Source: Rouxiella aceris
GTDB taxonomy: Bacteria; Pseudomonadota; Gammaproteobacteria; Enterobacterales; Enterobacteriaceae
Assembly: GCF_012933545.1 (NCBI RefSeq)
Contig: NZ_JAADJU010000004.1
Coordinates: 248,001-312,000 of the forward strand
Direction: 5' to 3'
DNA length: 64,000 bases
Under the pieces are notes generated by a model that was given only the letters and a program-made list of their open reading frames with translations, ran no database searches and was not told where the DNA came from. Numbering within the stretch: position 1 is the stretch's first letter; each line of letters starts with the position of its first letter. The position numbers and the translations under genes are program-made. Shown here in pieces: positions 20,817 to 31,511 of the stretch.

Positions 20817-23800
20817 CTAACTTTCGGCGGTGACGTCGGCCTGGTTATTTTCCACGCCAGGGGCTGGCAGCTCCGCAGCAAATCCGCGCAGACCCACGAC
20901 GTGCACATGTTCCGTATTCTGGAACACTTTACGCACCAGCTTGTAGGTAGTGCCTTTTTCCGGACTGATATTTTCCGGTGCCGCAATAATCAGCTGCATC
21001 TGCAAACGGTCGCACAACTCAAATAGTGTGGCGATCGACTTGGCATCCAGACGCGCCGCTTCATCAAGGAACAGCAGTCGGCAAGGAGAAATATCTTTAC
21101 CGCGCAGGCGGCTGGATTCATCTTCCCAGCTCTGCACCACCATCACCAGAATCGACATACCGGTACCAATGGCTTCACCAGTTGACAGGGCGCCACTTTC
21201 GGCACGCAGCCAGCCGTCCGAACCACGATAAACCTCAACTTCCATTTCAAGGTAGTTACGGTAATCGAGCAGCTCTTCACCAATGGTTTGCGGCGTACGC
21301 TGCCCCATATCAATTTGCGGATTCAGGCGCTGATACAGCTTGGCCAGTGCCTCGGAGAAGCTCAGGCGATTACTGGTAAACAGATCCTGATGCTGCTCTT
21401 GCTGCTCGGACAGCACGTCGAGCAAGCCGGCATGAGCTTCGCGCACATTGACATTTAAACGTACGCTTTTCACCTGGCCAAAAGCCACTGCCTGCAATCC
21501 CTGGTTGAGCATGCGAATACGGTTCTGCTCGCGCTGAATGGTTTTGCGGATGATATTGGCAACGCTTTTCGAACTGATTGCCAGTTGTTGCTCACGCGAC
21601 GTCAACTCTTCGGTCAGGCGGCCCAGTTCGATCTCCATCTGCTCGATGGCTTCCACCGGATCGTCAGTACGGATAATATCCTGACGAATGCGCTCACGCA
21701 GATGTTGATAGACGGCAATATAGAACTGGATCTTGCGCTCCGGCCGCTTGGGATCTTCTGACAGGCGCAGTACATCGCGCAAATGCTCATTGTCAGCCAC
21801 CGCCAGGCGCAGCGCACCCAATGATTTATCCGACATGGAGCGCAGTTCGTCGCCATCCATATAGGCCAGTTCACGACGATGCAAACGACGTTCAACGCCG
21901 TTGTCTTTCACCAGACGCATCACTGCACACCAGCCGGCTTTCGCCGTCACCACCTGTTCGCGGCTTTGATGATAATCACGCTCAAGTTTGCGTAATTTCT
22001 TCTGCAGGTTGTCCATTTCTGCTTCGCAGAAGGTGATCTGTTTTTCCAACTGATTGCAGCGCGAACGGTTGGTGCTCAGCAACTGATGCAGTTCGTCGCG
22101 GCGCGCACGGGCACGAGCTTCGGCATTAGGATCGGCTTGCACGCCAATATCCTGCAACTCCTGTCCCAGCTCTTTAAGCATATCGCGCTTGGCTTCAAAC
22201 GAGCTTTTCAGTGACGCCAATACCTGACTGTACTGCGTCAGTTGCGTCTGATGCTGACGCACCTGTTCACGGGCGCGACTACGCTCGCCTTCGGCACTTT
22301 CCAGACGCTGGCGCAGTTTGTCATTGAGATCGGAGTTTTCGGTCAGCATGCCGGCAGAGTCGGTATAGCTGAAGTGCGCACGACGCTGCACCACTTCGGT
22401 CAAGGCAAAGGCCTGCTGCTTGGCCAGACGCTGAGTGTGCTGCGCCTGGGCATAGTCTTCTTTTAATTGCTCATGTTGTTCCGGGTCGCTTTGCAGCACA
22501 GAAACCAGCGGCTCCAGTTTACCCAGCGAAACACTGTGCAACTGGATAAAGCGCGCAGCCTCCTGTGCCTCCTCCAGCTCTTCGCGCATCTCTTCCACGC
22601 GATCGATCAGTGTCTCATCACATAACAGGGCAACGCGCGGTTGCAGCTTGTTCAGCAAGGCAACGGCGTCTTTGGCCTGGTCATACTGCTGACGCTGCTG
22701 CTGGTTTTGACTTTCATGGGCACTGAGGCCACGCTCCAGCTCACCGCGACGAGCGCTTAACGAACGAATATCGGCTTCCGGATCGTCGTCAAAGGCTACC
22801 GCCAGATGACTGCCGATAAAGCGGCTAAACGCCTGATGCAAACGCTGAATTTTCTGCACGTCAAACGACAGATTGGCATAGCGTTCAGAGAGACTTTCCC
22901 GCTCTTTATGCAGGATCTCCAGCTGGTTATCACGGGCGGCACGGCCAAATAGCGGTACCTGCGGAAAGTGTGAATAGCGCCATTGACGATCGCCGCTTTT
23001 CACCAGCACCGCTTTGTCCATCTCTTCGACGGCAAACACGCTGTCATCAAAGGACTGCGGGTCCCCTTCGATCAGATAGAGATCTTCCGGGCAGTCATCG
23101 AGGCCGTCGAGCTGATCGCGAATACGCGCCAGATCCGGCACCACAATCGCATGGCGCGACGGACCATATAACGCAGAGAAGTAAGGAGCATCATCAATGG
23201 TGACATCGTCATAAATTTCAGACAGCAGCACACCGCCAAAACGTTCGGCCAGGGCAATCATGCGCGGATCTTCCGCGCCGCTTGGCTGACTTAAACGGCT
23301 GATCTGCGCGTCGACATCACGTTTGCGTGCTGCCACTTCGTCGCGCTCAACCGTGGTTTCACGCTCACTTTCCAGCAGTTGCTGCATGGTTTCAGTAACC
23401 TGCTGGCTGCTCTCCAGCGGCTCTTTACTCTGCTCGCCAAGCTGTACCAGGGCGTCCTGCGCCGCCAGCCAAACCGGGGCGCGAGCGGTCAAGTCACGGA
23501 TACGTGCCTGGATCTGCTCCAGCTCCTGACGCATCTCCATGCGGCGTTCACCAGCCTGAGAGACATTGGCCGACAGCTCTTCGATCTGCACATCCAGCTC
23601 GCGCTGCAGCTCATCCAGCTCTTCGGGCTGCACCTGCTGGCCGCTGCGTTTGCAGAACTCTTGCAGTTGCCGTTCTGCCTCTTGCTGTTCACGCAGGCGC
23701 CCTTCCAGCTCGGACATGCGCATGCGCAATGGTTCGACGCGCTCCGCCTGGTGCGTCTGTGACGACCACTCGCGCAATAGTTCGCGAGCGGTTTGCCAGG

Positions 23801-25280
23801 CATCACTGCGGCTCACCGCACCGGCGATTTTCACCACCAGTTGATAAGCATTCTCAAACTGGCTGTGTGCCGCCTGGGCCACGCTCATCTTCTGTTCTAA
23901 CTGCAACAGAATATCGGTAGCTTCCTGCTCACGTTCCTGGAAGGTCTCAAGCCAGGTTTCGCTGTTTTCCAGGGTGAGATCCGGTAACTGACACAGCTCG
24001 CGGGCGCGTTCAATGGTCTGCAAAGCCTGTTGATACTGAATAGCACGCGTCTGCTGTACGTCGAGAGCCTGCTGATAATCGGCCAGCTGGCTTTTTAATT
24101 CGTCCACTTCCAGCTCGGCGGCTTCGGCGCGCGCTTCGTGTTCCGCGTGCAGCTCGGAGGCTTCGGCGACCACTTCGTTCTGTTCTTCCAGCCGGTAGGT
24201 CAGCTCTTCCAAATCAGACTGATAACGTTCGATTTTTTCCTGCTGGCGCATGGCGGTCTGCACCAGATTAAGGTGATCGCTGGCGGCCTGATAATCGGTT
24301 TCCAGATCGCTTTGCGACCCGCTTTGCTCCGCCAATTCACGCGCCATCTCCACATGACGGTACTGCTCACTGGACAGCTGCTTGCGGCTGGTCAACAGCT
24401 CGTTACGCAGCACCAGGGCACCATCCAGATGAATACGACGTTCATTGGCATGGCGCATATAGTCGGCGGCCACATAGGAGGTGGCTTCGGAGATCAAATG
24501 CTTGAACAGATCGCGATCGGCCTGGGTGACACGGATCGCTTCCAGCGTCATGCGGTTTTCGCGCAGAGCGGCTTCCATATCCTGGAAGGCTTTACGCACC
24601 CCACTGTTCTCCGGCAACAGGTAATCACGCAGTGAACGGGTGATGGCGCTGGAGATACCGCCGTACAACGAAGCTTCAATCAAACGGTAGAACTTGCTGC
24701 GATCGGCAGCCGAACGCAGACGACGCGGGATAACCCCGAGATCGAACATCAGCGAGTGGTAGTCGGTGATCGAGTTAAACTGCTTGAACTGCACCCCTTC
24801 CATGGCTTCGACACGATCTTTCAGCTCTTGCAAAGAGAGCACCCGCGCCTGCCGTTCGCCGACGGTTTGCGTCAGGATCTCGGTAGGCTGAACCGCAGTC
24901 GGCAGCCCCTGAATGGTAAAAGGCTTGATATCGACTTTGCGATCGCGACCGGCGACCTGCTGCAAACGCACGCCAACAATCACCCGCTGATGGCGGGAGT
25001 TGACCACGTCAAGGGTGGAGTAACACACCCCGGCACGCAGTTTACCGTGCAGCCCTTTATCACGGGAGCCCGAGGTCGCCCCTGCTTCGGTAGTATTACG
25101 AAAGTGCAATAAGGTGAGATCGGGGATCAGCGCCGTAACAAAGGCGGCCATGGTGGTGGACTTACCGGCACCGTTACCGCCGGAAAGGGTGGTCACCAGC
25201 GCATCGAGGTCAAAGGTTCTGGCAAAAAAGCCGTTCCAGTTAACCAGTGTCAATGAGCGAAATTTACCGCGTTCAATCAT
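20817..25280 (-). CDS. mukB: Chromosome partition protein MukB (SMC-like ATPase)
   Basis: 1487 residues (E. coli 1486). It has Walker [10 protein letters not shown] at about residues 34-42, long coiled coils flanking a hinge around residues 650-800, the signature [12 protein letters not shown] and Walker [13 protein letters not shown] near the C-terminus. MukBEF is the gammaproteobacterial condensin that loops and organises the chromosome and binds topoisomerase IV. Its ATG overlaps the mukE stop (ATGA), so expression is coupled to mukE. It is the last gene of cmoM-mukF-mukE-mukB. Confidence 0.99.
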   Translation of the reverse strand: MIERGKFRSLTLVNWNGFFARTFDLDALVTTLSGGNGAGKSTTMAAFVTALIPDLTLLHFRNTTEAGATSGSRDKGLHGKLRAGVCYSTLDVVNSRHQRVIVGVRLQQVAGRDRKVDIKPFTIQGLPTAVQPTEILTQTVGERQARVLSLQELKDRVEAMEGVQFKQFNSITDYHSLMFDLGVIPRRLRSAADRSKFYRLIEASLYGGISSAITRSLRDYLLPENSGVRKAFQDMEAALRENRMTLEAIRVTQADRDLFKHLISEATSYVAADYMRHANERRIHLDGALVLRNELLTSRKQLSSEQYRHVEMARELAEQSGSQSDLETDYQAASDHLNLVQTAMRQQEKIERYQSDLEELTYRLEEQNEVVAEASELHAEHEARAEAAELEVDELKSQLADYQQALDVQQTRAIQYQQALQTIERARELCQLPDLTLENSETWLETFQEREQEATDILLQLEQKMSVAQAAHSQFENAYQLVVKIAGAVSRSDAWQTARELLREWSSQTHQAERVEPLRMRMSELEGRLREQQEAERQLQEFCKRSGQQVQPEELDELQRELDVQIEELSANVSQAGERRMEMRQELEQIQARIRDLTARAPVWLAAQDALVQLGEQSKEPLESSQQVTETMQQLLESERETTVERDEVAARKRDVDAQISRLSQPSGAEDPRMIALAERFGGVLLSEIYDDVTIDDAPYFSALYGPSRHAIVVPDLARIRDQLDGLDDCPEDLYLIEGDPQSFDDSVFAVEEMDKAVLVKSGDRQWRYSHFPQVPLFGRAARDNQLEILHKERESLSERYANLSFDVQKIQRLHQAFSRFIGSHLAVAFDDDPEADIRSLSARRGELERGLSAHESQNQQQRQQYDQAKDAVALLNKLQPRVALLCDETLIDRVEEMREELEEAQEAARFIQLHSVSLGKLEPLVSVLQSDPEQHEQLKEDYAQAQHTQRLAKQQAFALTEVVQRRAHFSYTDSAGMLTENSDLNDKLRQRLESAEGERSRAREQVRQHQTQLTQYSQVLASLKSSFEAKRDMLKELGQELQDIGVQADPNAEARARARRDELHQLLSTNRSRCNQLEKQITFCEAEMDNLQKKLRKLERDYHQSREQVVTAKAGWCAVMRLVKDNGVERRLHRRELAYMDGDELRSMSDKSLGALRLAVADNEHLRDVLRLSEDPKRPERKIQFYIAVYQHLRERIRQDIIRTDDPVEAIEQMEIELGRLTEELTSREQQLAISSKSVANIIRKTIQREQNRIRMLNQGLQAVAFGQVKSVRLNVNVREAHAGLLDVLSEQQEQHQDLFTSNRLSFSEALAKLYQRLNPQIDMGQRTPQTIGEELLDYRNYLEMEVEVYRGSDGWLRAESGALSTGEAIGTGMSILVMVVQSWEDESSRLRGKDISPCRLLFLDEAARLDAKSIATLFELCDRLQMQLIIAAPENISPEKGTTYKLVRKVFQNTEHVHVVGLRGFAAELPAPGVENNQADVTAES

Positions 25281-26005
25281 TCCTGTTCATCCTCTCCACC
25301 TTCTGGCCCGTGATCGGCCTGTGGTTCACTCTCATCATTATCATCATTGAGCGACAGAGTGTTCTCTACCGGCATGGCTTCACCGTCGCGGATCATGCGC
25401 AGTTGCGCTTCGCGCACATCATCACCGCTGCGCACATCGGCGCCAAAGCGGAAAACGGCTTCGGTAATGCGGAACTTGCTGCTGTCAGCGCCCATAAAAT
25501 AGACCATGCCCAGTCGACGCAGACGATTGAGTGACGTTCTGACTTTTTCCTGAAGTTTTTGCCGATCGAGATCGGAGCCGGTGGAACGCTGGTTGACGTA
25601 TTTCAGCAACTTGCTTTCATCAGCCAGACTCAGCAACTCATCATATAATTCCTGCTGAGTAAAAATCCCTTCATGGGCCAGACGCTCCGGACTCAGGTAG
25701 AGATAACAGAGAATTTTACCGACCATCATATCCAGTTCAGACAACACAGAACGCGGAATAAGCGTTGTCGAACGCGGACGCAGATAGAAAAAACCTTCCG
25801 GCGCGCGGATCAGCTCTACCCCGTAACGGCTGTAGAAATGTTCGATCTCGTCCTGATAATCCATCAGAAAAGCGTGGTTATCCAACTCCTCAATACCGAT
25901 ATGACGGCCAGAACGTAACTGACTGTCGAGGGCCGGGAACAGGGAATTAGCCAACGCCTGTGCCAGCTTGGCTGGCATTATTTGTTCAATATTTGTCGAT
26001 GACAT
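25277..26005 (-). CDS. mukE: Chromosome partition protein MukE
   Basis: 242 residues from the ATG at 26005, the start used by homologues ([20 protein letters not shown]). The frame is open further upstream inside mukF but without a better start. It is a winged-helix kleisin-associated (KITE) subunit that bridges MukF and DNA. The C-terminus is acidic and variable. The start lies 20 bp inside the mukF end, and the stop overlaps mukB by 4 bp. Confidence 0.97.
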   Translation of the reverse strand: MSSTNIEQIMPAKLAQALANSLFPALDSQLRSGRHIGIEELDNHAFLMDYQDEIEHFYSRYGVELIRAPEGFFYLRPRSTTLIPRSVLSELDMMVGKILCYLYLSPERLAHEGIFTQQELYDELLSLADESKLLKYVNQRSTGSDLDRQKLQEKVRTSLNRLRRLGMVYFMGADSSKFRITEAVFRFGADVRSGDDVREAQLRMIRDGEAMPVENTLSLNDDNDESEPQADHGPEGGEDEQE

Positions 26006-27308
26006 GGGCCTGCACCTTGGCTCCGTAATCATTGATTGCCTGCCACTGCGCCGGCAACCCTGAAAAATCTGCTTCAGCCACACCAAGGCGCACTGCCTGG
26101 TCGACCATAATTCGCGCCACATCAAAATGACGCGCACGGGGATACTGATGGAGATAGTCGCGCATAATCAGCGCCAGATTGAGCGGCACTTTTTGCTGCT
26201 GGTAAACCAACAACGCCTGTTCGATCAGCGCCGCCAGCTGTTCGTGCAGCTCACTAAACTCTTCGAACTCGAGATCCGGAGGCAGTTCGCCGGTAACCTC
26301 TTCACTACGCAGCGCCAGCTCCTCGTCACGCATATCCAGCAGACGGTCGGCATTGGCAAAGGTCAGCGTCCAGGGGTTATCAAAATAGTTCTGCACCGAT
26401 AAACGCAAACGTTGGGAGAACACGCGGTTTTTATCCATATCGATCGCGGTACGGATAAATTTGTGCACATGCCGGTCATAGCCGATCCATAAATCGATCG
26501 CCTGCTGCCCCCAACTGGTGATCCTGTCGAGTTTGTTTTGCAGATCATAAACCAGCTTATCGATCAGGCCTAAATCCGGGCTACCGATAATGGCATCCTG
26601 AATGCGCAGCAAGTGGGCCTGCAGCAAATCTCCTGCCGCTTCCAGCGTGTCCTGCAATTCGCGCAGCGTACCTGAAGTCTCGGAGAGTAACAGCTCACAG
26701 CTGGAAATGGCCGCCCGCCAGTCTTTACCCAACAGCGCGGCGATATCGTCTTTCACGCCCTGTTGCTGCTCGTCCATAATGCGTTGCGTCAAATCGATGC
26801 TGTCGAAAATCTCGGCCACCGAGTATTTCAAAGGCGCAAAGACGTTGCGATGCCAGTGGAACTCATCGCCGCCTTCTTCGGCGGCATCCGCCGCGCGTTT
26901 CAGCTCTTGCGCCACGATAGACAGCTGCATGGACAGGCGCAGCGTCGAAAACTCACGCTGGCGAATATAGTAATCGGTGATGCCAATGCCCAGCGGCGTC
27001 AAACGGTATATGGCGTTACCGTCCGCCAGCTCGCTGACAAAACGGTTAAGCAAGCGCTGGCGAACCATATCATTGATGGCATTATTGGCGCGCACCGCGA
27101 TGGTTTCGTTGGTTTGTTCAAATCCCTTGCTGACATGGCGAAATGCATCGATCAGTTCGCCTTCACTCATTTCACCATCAAGGCGCTCGCTGTTAAGCGT
27201 GGCAATGGCCAGAAGAAAGGCCAACCGCTCCGTCGGCAATGAAATTGAGAAGTCATTTTTACGTGCCCAGGCGACCAGTTCAGGGACAGTCTGGGAAAAT
27301 TCACTCAT
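25986..27308 (-). CDS. mukF: Chromosome partition protein MukF (kleisin)
   Basis: 440 residues, identical in length to E. coli. The N-terminal winged-helix dimerisation domain, a helical middle domain that binds the MukB neck, and a C-terminal winged helix that binds the MukB head are expected from the family. The sequence [20 protein letters not shown] is diagnostic. AAGGACG lies before the ATG. The ATG overlaps the cmoM stop (ATGA). Confidence 0.98.
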   Translation of the reverse strand: MSEFSQTVPELVAWARKNDFSISLPTERLAFLLAIATLNSERLDGEMSEGELIDAFRHVSKGFEQTNETIAVRANNAINDMVRQRLLNRFVSELADGNAIYRLTPLGIGITDYYIRQREFSTLRLSMQLSIVAQELKRAADAAEEGGDEFHWHRNVFAPLKYSVAEIFDSIDLTQRIMDEQQQGVKDDIAALLGKDWRAAISSCELLLSETSGTLRELQDTLEAAGDLLQAHLLRIQDAIIGSPDLGLIDKLVYDLQNKLDRITSWGQQAIDLWIGYDRHVHKFIRTAIDMDKNRVFSQRLRLSVQNYFDNPWTLTFANADRLLDMRDEELALRSEEVTGELPPDLEFEEFSELHEQLAALIEQALLVYQQQKVPLNLALIMRDYLHQYPRARHFDVARIMVDQAVRLGVAEADFSGLPAQWQAINDYGAKVQAHVIDKY

Positions 27309-28114
27309 AATTCGTCCTTCCGGTCGGGTTTGCGCGCCATCACATGGATGTAACGTCCCAAACTAATAAAAGGCTCCTGCCGGCAATAACGCTGTTCCAG
27401 CGCCAGAAGCTCGTCAAAATCCTGCTTATGCTGTTGCCGATTACGCAGATAGTCATGAAAGACACGGACACCGGTCTTGCCAACTATCTCTAACCCGAGT
27501 TGTTCTAACCACTGGTAAACCTGGTTGGGGTCCAGCGGGTGATCGGGCAGCAACGAGCTTTTTTTTATTTTGGGTAAACCTGCTTCGACATGGCCGAAAT
27601 TACCCAGCACCATATGGCGCATCAATAAACCGTTGACGTTATAAAACATCAAAGAGAGTGCGCCACCGGGGAGCAGGCAGTCATACAATGCCTGTAATGC
27701 CGGTCGGGGTTCAGCTAACCATTCTATAACCGCATGAAACAGTATCAGATCAACGGGCTGTGCCAAATACTGAGCGACATCCTGAGCGGGACATTGTACA
27801 AATTGCATGTTGTCGCTGACACCTTTTTCCTCCGCCGCCGCTTTTGCGCGCTTGATCATCTCACCGGAAAGGTCGCACAACAATACCTGATGTCCTAAAG
27901 CGGCCAGTTCACAGGCCATTTGCCCTTCGCCGCCGCCGGCATCAAGTATACGCAAAGGACGTTGCGGAAGCTCGGTTAAAAGCCCGTGCAAATCCTGCCC
28001 CAAAACCGCCTGACGAATACGCCCCTTGGTGGTGCCGTAGATATTGCGCGAAAATTTTTCCGCCATATCATCAAAGTTGCGATCCTGCGCGGAGGTATCC
28101 TCCACCTGTATCAT
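27305..28114 (-). CDS. cmoM: tRNA 5-carboxymethoxyuridine methyltransferase CmoM (SmtA)
   Basis: 269 residues from the ATG at 28114; E. coli CmoM is 261 and begins at the equivalent of QDRNFDD. The SAM-binding motif is [18 protein letters not shown], with [10 protein letters not shown] and [12 protein letters not shown] following. It methylates cmo5U34 to mcmo5U in tRNA. The start is uncertain: there is no good Shine-Dalgarno before 28114, and a GGAGG lies inside the coding sequence seven codons on, without a nearby start codon. It is the first gene of the muk operon and divergent from elyC. Confidence 0.92.
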   Translation of the reverse strand: MIQVEDTSAQDRNFDDMAEKFSRNIYGTTKGRIRQAVLGQDLHGLLTELPQRPLRILDAGGGEGQMACELAALGHQVLLCDLSGEMIKRAKAAAEEKGVSDNMQFVQCPAQDVAQYLAQPVDLILFHAVIEWLAEPRPALQALYDCLLPGGALSLMFYNVNGLLMRHMVLGNFGHVEAGLPKIKKSSLLPDHPLDPNQVYQWLEQLGLEIVGKTGVRVFHDYLRNRQQHKQDFDELLALEQRYCRQEPFISLGRYIHVMARKPDRKDEL

Positions 28115-28261
28115 TTTTTTTCTGGCCAACTGTATAATTTTACCAATGGATAGAACAACCGCCGAATCTGCTATTTTGGCACAGGCTGGCATAGAATAAA
28201 TCATCCTGACCGATAATCTCGCCCGGATGCCGTTTTTTCACCCAACAGGACCGATAATCTG

Positions 28262-29041
28262 ATGTTTTTTATCTTGAAAAAAATTGTCGGTGGTTTGCTA
28301 ATGCCACTTCCGCTGTTATTGCTGTTGATGGCCGTCGCACTGTATTTGCTGACCTTCACGCAGCGACAAAAAATGGGAAAAGTGATTTTTTTGCTTGCTT
28401 GGCTGTTTTTGGCGCTGTTGAGCCTGCAACCGGTAGCCGACAGGCTGTTACGTCCGCTGGAAAACACCTACGCCACCTATAACGGTCAACGGCCAATAGA
28501 TTATGTGGTGGTACTGGGGGGAGGATATACCTATAACGCGGCCTGGGCACCCAGTTCCAATCTGGTTAACAACAGCCTGCCGCGGGTTACCGAAGGGATC
28601 CGCATCTATCTGCTTAATCCGGGATCAAAACTGATTTTTACCGGTGCCGCCGCGCAAAGTAATCCCGTGAGCAGCGCCGCAACGGCGGGCAAAGTGGCGG
28701 AAAGCCTGGGGGTTCCCGCCGCGGATATCATTATTCTCGATCAACCAAAAGATACCCGTCAGGAGGCGCAGCAGGTGGCTTTGCGTATTGGCCATCACCC
28801 CTTCGCCCTGGTGACTTCCGCCAATCACTTGCCGCGTGCCATGCTGTTCTTTCAGCAGGAAGGCCTCTCTCCCTTGCCTGCCCCGGCCAATCAAATGGCC
28901 ATTGACTCGCCGCTTAATCCCTGGGAACGACTGGTGCCGCAATCGCTGTACTTATCGCACAGCGAACGCGCCTGGTATGAGAGCCTGGGTCGCTTATGGC
29001 AAGCGTTGACCGGCAAGCAGCAAAGTGAGACCCCTAGCTAA
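28262..29041 (+). CDS. elyC: ElyC (YcbC), envelope biogenesis factor, DUF218
   Basis: 259 residues, the E. coli length. Two N-terminal membrane helices (about 8-30 and 37-57) are followed by a periplasmic DUF218 domain: YVVVLGGGYTYN, GSKLIFTGAAAQ, DTRQEAQQVALRIG and LVTSANHLPRAMLFFQ. In E. coli ElyC is needed for peptidoglycan and lipid-carrier metabolism at low temperature. It is divergent from cmoM. Its end overlaps the end of convergent ycbJ by 8 bp. Confidence 0.95.
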   Translation: MFFILKKIVGGLLMPLPLLLLLMAVALYLLTFTQRQKMGKVIFLLAWLFLALLSLQPVADRLLRPLENTYATYNGQRPIDYVVVLGGGYTYNAAWAPSSNLVNNSLPRVTEGIRIYLLNPGSKLIFTGAAAQSNPVSSAATAGKVAESLGVPAADIIILDQPKDTRQEAQQVALRIGHHPFALVTSANHLPRAMLFFQQEGLSPLPAPANQMAIDSPLNPWERLVPQSLYLSHSERAWYESLGRLWQALTGKQQSETPS

Positions 29042-29927
29042 GCCAGGGGATCAGTTGCTGTTGAGCATAGTTAAATGACTGGCGATCGAGGGTGCCGGTA
29101 TGAATAAGATTTGCCATAGATTCCCAAATGACATAGACCCAACGGCGAGCGATAAAGCTTTCGGATACCGGTGCTTTTTGCAGATAGCGATACAACAGCT
29201 GGCTGCTCATGCCCTGCTCCCATAGGCGAAACAGTTCAAACTCGCGCGGTGCCCAGAGCACCATCCCGGGATTGATCATCGCCAATAGCTGATCACTTTT
29301 GGGATCTTTGAGCATGCTGCGTAGAGAAAGGTTGCCGTGTACCAACACAGCGCTATCGTTAAAGTCGGCAAACAGCGCGGGCAGGCTGGCGCGAGATCGA
29401 TAGAGAATTGCACGATCCTCGGCGGTCAGCATCGGCAGCGGCAAATTCGTCAGGGTCGACCACAGCACTTCAACTCGCTGTTGATACCAGTGAAACCAGT
29501 CGTTGTCCTGAACACTCTCCACCGCCCCCACACTGCCATGGCTGTCAATCCGGTGCCAGGCCAGCAGTGTTTCGACGATTTGATCCATCAGGCAATCCCA
29601 ACGCTCCGGTGTGCGCGTCGGCGCCTCGACCGAAACGCCGCGCAGCCGTTCGATAAGCAACACTTCATGATAAGGCGGTTGGTGGCTGGTGGCCATGCCA
29701 TAGACGGTAGGCATACGGACATAGCCATCGCGGGCCAGCATTGACAGTTTATAGGCTTCCTGGGCGGCGATCCCGGCGCAAGTAAAACTCTTTGCCAACA
29801 ACGGCATAGCGTATCCCTCTGCATCATACAAGGCAAAGAGATGGGCATAGGGTTGTTCACTGACGCATTCCAATCGGGAGAGTCGCTCTCCCAGAACAAT
29901 ACTCAATTCGGCTTTTAATTGTTCCAT
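29034..29927 (-). CDS. ycbJ: YcbJ, phosphotransferase-fold protein of unknown function
   Basis: 297 residues, as in E. coli YcbJ. It shows an aminoglycoside-phosphotransferase/kinase-like fold: the substrate/metal segment SAVLVHGNLSLRSML stands where APH enzymes have HGDLxxxN, with N for D and a further change at the metal Asn, so catalytic activity is doubtful. Function is unknown. It ends 8 bp inside elyC (tail to tail). Confidence 0.9.
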   Translation of the reverse strand: MEQLKAELSIVLGERLSRLECVSEQPYAHLFALYDAEGYAMPLLAKSFTCAGIAAQEAYKLSMLARDGYVRMPTVYGMATSHQPPYHEVLLIERLRGVSVEAPTRTPERWDCLMDQIVETLLAWHRIDSHGSVGAVESVQDNDWFHWYQQRVEVLWSTLTNLPLPMLTAEDRAILYRSRASLPALFADFNDSAVLVHGNLSLRSMLKDPKSDQLLAMINPGMVLWAPREFELFRLWEQGMSSQLLYRYLQKAPVSESFIARRWVYVIWESMANLIHTGTLDRQSFNYAQQQLIPWLS

Positions 29928-30095
29928 AAAGGTTACACTTTAGCGGAAAGGCTTAGCACCATGATGAAAGTATCAAAGGACAATTACCCCATTTTAGATC
30001 AAACAAAACCAAATAAGCGCGGGGAGAAAATACGTCAGTAAGGGAACAAAAAACGCAGGGAGTGATAGAGCAAAGCGGATTTCCGGGCAAAAACA

Positions 30096-30121
30096 GCGCC
30101 GTTTAGCTGTTAAAACGGCGC
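30096..30121 (-). terminator. kdsB terminator
   Basis: On the minus strand GCGCCGTTT and AAACGGCGC pair across an 8-nt loop and are followed by TGTTTTTG. It lies just after the kdsB stop. Confidence 0.8.
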
Positions 30122-30128
30122 ATCAGGC

Positions 30129-30881
30129 TTATTTTGCGGCGAAGAATTCGCGTACGCGTGCCAAATCTTCCGCCGTATCGACACCGACAGAAGGGACGGA
30201 TTTGGCCACGGCGACATGGATCTTTTCGCCATACCAGAGCACACGCAGTTGCTCGAGCAACTCAATCTGCTCCAGCGCGCTCGGCTCCCAGGTGACATAG
30301 CGGCGCACAAAACCGGCGCGATAGGCATAGATACCGATATGGCGCAGAAAGCTATTACCAATGGTCTCTCTGGATTTGGCAAAACGCTCGCGCTCCCAGG
30401 GAATGGTGGCCCGAGAAAAATAGAGCGCAAAGCCCTGCGCGTCCATCACCACTTTGACCGCATTGGGATTGAATGCCTCTTCTGCGCTGTCGATGGGCAC
30501 GGCCAGGGTGGCCATACCGGCAGCACACTGTGCCAGATTCTCTGCCACCTGACGGATGATCACCGGTGGGATCAAGGGTTCATCACCCTGCACGTTGACG
30601 ATGATTTCATCATCGGCAAAACCGCATTTTTCAATCACTTCCGCCAGACGTTCGGTACCTGACTGGTGATCGGCCCGCGTCATGCACACTTCACCTCCGG
30701 CTGCTTCCACGGCCAGCCGCACATCGGGATGATCGGTGGCAACAATAACGCGTTTGGCACCGGACTCAAGGGCACGCTCCATCACATGCACAATCATCGG
30801 TTTGCCGTTGATATCGGCCAGAGGTTTGCCGGGTAAGCGGCTGGAAGCGTAACGTGCGGGAATGATGGCAACAAAACTCAT
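30129..30881 (-). CDS. kdsB: CMP-Kdo synthetase (3-deoxy-manno-octulosonate cytidylyltransferase)
   Basis: 250 residues (E. coli 248). It activates Kdo with CTP to CMP-Kdo for lipopolysaccharide inner-core assembly. It has the nucleotidyltransferase signature [19 protein letters not shown] at the N-terminus, then [16 protein letters not shown] and [11 protein letters not shown]. Its ATG overlaps the ycaR stop (ATGA). The operon ycaR-kdsB lies near lpxK and msbA, which act in the same envelope pathway. Confidence 0.98.
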   Translation of the reverse strand: MSFVAIIPARYASSRLPGKPLADINGKPMIVHVMERALESGAKRVIVATDHPDVRLAVEAAGGEVCMTRADHQSGTERLAEVIEKCGFADDEIIVNVQGDEPLIPPVIIRQVAENLAQCAAGMATLAVPIDSAEEAFNPNAVKVVMDAQGFALYFSRATIPWERERFAKSRETIGNSFLRHIGIYAYRAGFVRRYVTWEPSALEQIELLEQLRVLWYGEKIHVAVAKSVPSVGVDTAEDLARVREFFAAK

Positions 30882-31060
30882 GGGTGGATCTCATCGGCGG
30901 ACAGTGAGCGAGCTTCGACTTCCAGCAATACAGGAATACCATCGCGCACCGGGTAAGCCAGGCCATCCGCTTTGCACACCAGTTCCTGAGATTCTTTATT
31001 GAAGTACAACTTGCCGTTGCAAACCGGGCAGGCAACGATTTCCAGTAAACGATGATCCAT
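30878..31060 (-). CDS. ycaR: YcaR, Trm112-like zinc-ribbon small protein
   Basis: 60 residues, the E. coli length, from the ATG at 31060, which has GGAGG at ideal spacing. [21 protein letters not shown] carries the CPVC knuckle; the second pair is reduced to one cysteine ([20 protein letters not shown]), so the zinc site is incomplete, as in the E. coli protein. It belongs to the UPF0434/Trm112 family. It is translationally coupled to kdsB. Confidence 0.95.
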   Translation of the reverse strand: MDHRLLEIVACPVCNGKLYFNKESQELVCKADGLAYPVRDGIPVLLEVEARSLSADEIHP

Positions 31061-31124
31061 AATTCCTCCGTGAGGCATAAATTGAGCACTCACTCGGTGC
31101 CAACTGTGACGCCAGGTAAGTCAT

Positions 31125-31230
31125 TATACCCAAAGTAACGGGTGTTGCAGCCGGGCGGCAAGTGAATCCATCCCTCAGGGGAGTAACGAGGGTGAGGGTT
31201 CCAGGCTCGCGCAGGTGCAGCTTCAGATAC
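31125..31230. repeat. Degenerate ERIC-like element
   Basis: It begins TATACCC, then GTTGCAG, GGCGGCAAGTGAATCCATCCC and later GGTGCAGCTTCAGATAC, the order of segments in enterobacterial ERIC palindromes. The central hairpin is shortened and scrambled compared with the intact units at 52.4-53.1 kb. It is read as an old decayed ERIC copy upstream of ycaR. Right after it, GGGGC-TGTGGT pairs with ACCACA-GCCCC (31233-31267). Confidence 0.5.
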
Positions 31231-31342
31231 CAGGGGCTCTGTGGTGACAGAGAATACCACAGCCCCCCAGCGCCGTTAACAGTTCACACCAAAGAAGTTA
31301 ACGCGCACTATTGCCAATCTTTCCGCCGTGGAGTATTATTTT

Positions 31343-31358
31343 TGTGACCTGCATCACA
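31343..31358. promoter_or_regulatory. Perfect CRP consensus site
   Basis: TGTGACCTGCATCACA has both half sites TGTGA and TCACA exact with the canonical 6-bp spacer. It lies in the ycaR-ycaQ gap, 283 bp upstream of ycaR and upstream of a short plus-strand locus with two hairpins. TAGGAA at 31381, about 33 bp from the centre, is a weak -10 at class II distance. Confidence 0.75.
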
Positions 31359-31385
31359 TTAATAATTAATTTTACGAGCCTAGGA

Positions 31386-31495
31386 ATGAAAATGTTAAAC
31401 AAAATCATCGCTTTGTTTGCCAATTTTAGCAGCTAATGCTAATTGGTTAAACACCAAGTATGTAAACGGCTGCCAATCTGCAGCCGTTTCTATTT
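31386..31495 (+). ncRNA. Candidate CRP-controlled small RNA or micropeptide locus
   Basis: Unnamed locus in the ycaR-ycaQ gap. A 14-codon frame MLNKIIALFANFSS (31392-31436) has AGGA six bases before its ATG; an in-frame ATG at 31386 is less well placed. Two RNA hairpins follow from the sequence: CCAAT-TAGCA with TGCTA-ATTGG (31420-31446), and AAACGGCTGC with GCAGCCGTTT (31464-31489) followed by CTATTTC. With the CRP site upstream this resembles a small transcript of about 100 nt. A class II CRP start would fall at about 31392, which would exclude the ribosome site and favour a non-coding RNA. I do not recognise it as any named RNA. Confidence 0.45.
31464..31489. terminator. Terminator-like hairpin before ycaQ end
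   Basis: AAACGGCTGC and GCAGCCGTTT form a 10-bp perfect stem with a 6-nt loop. The T-run is poor in both directions (CTATTTC on plus). It may close the short plus-strand locus, end ycaQ (stop 23 bp away, minus), or both. Confidence 0.65.
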
Positions 31496-31511
31496 CACTG
31501 CCCGCCCAAAT

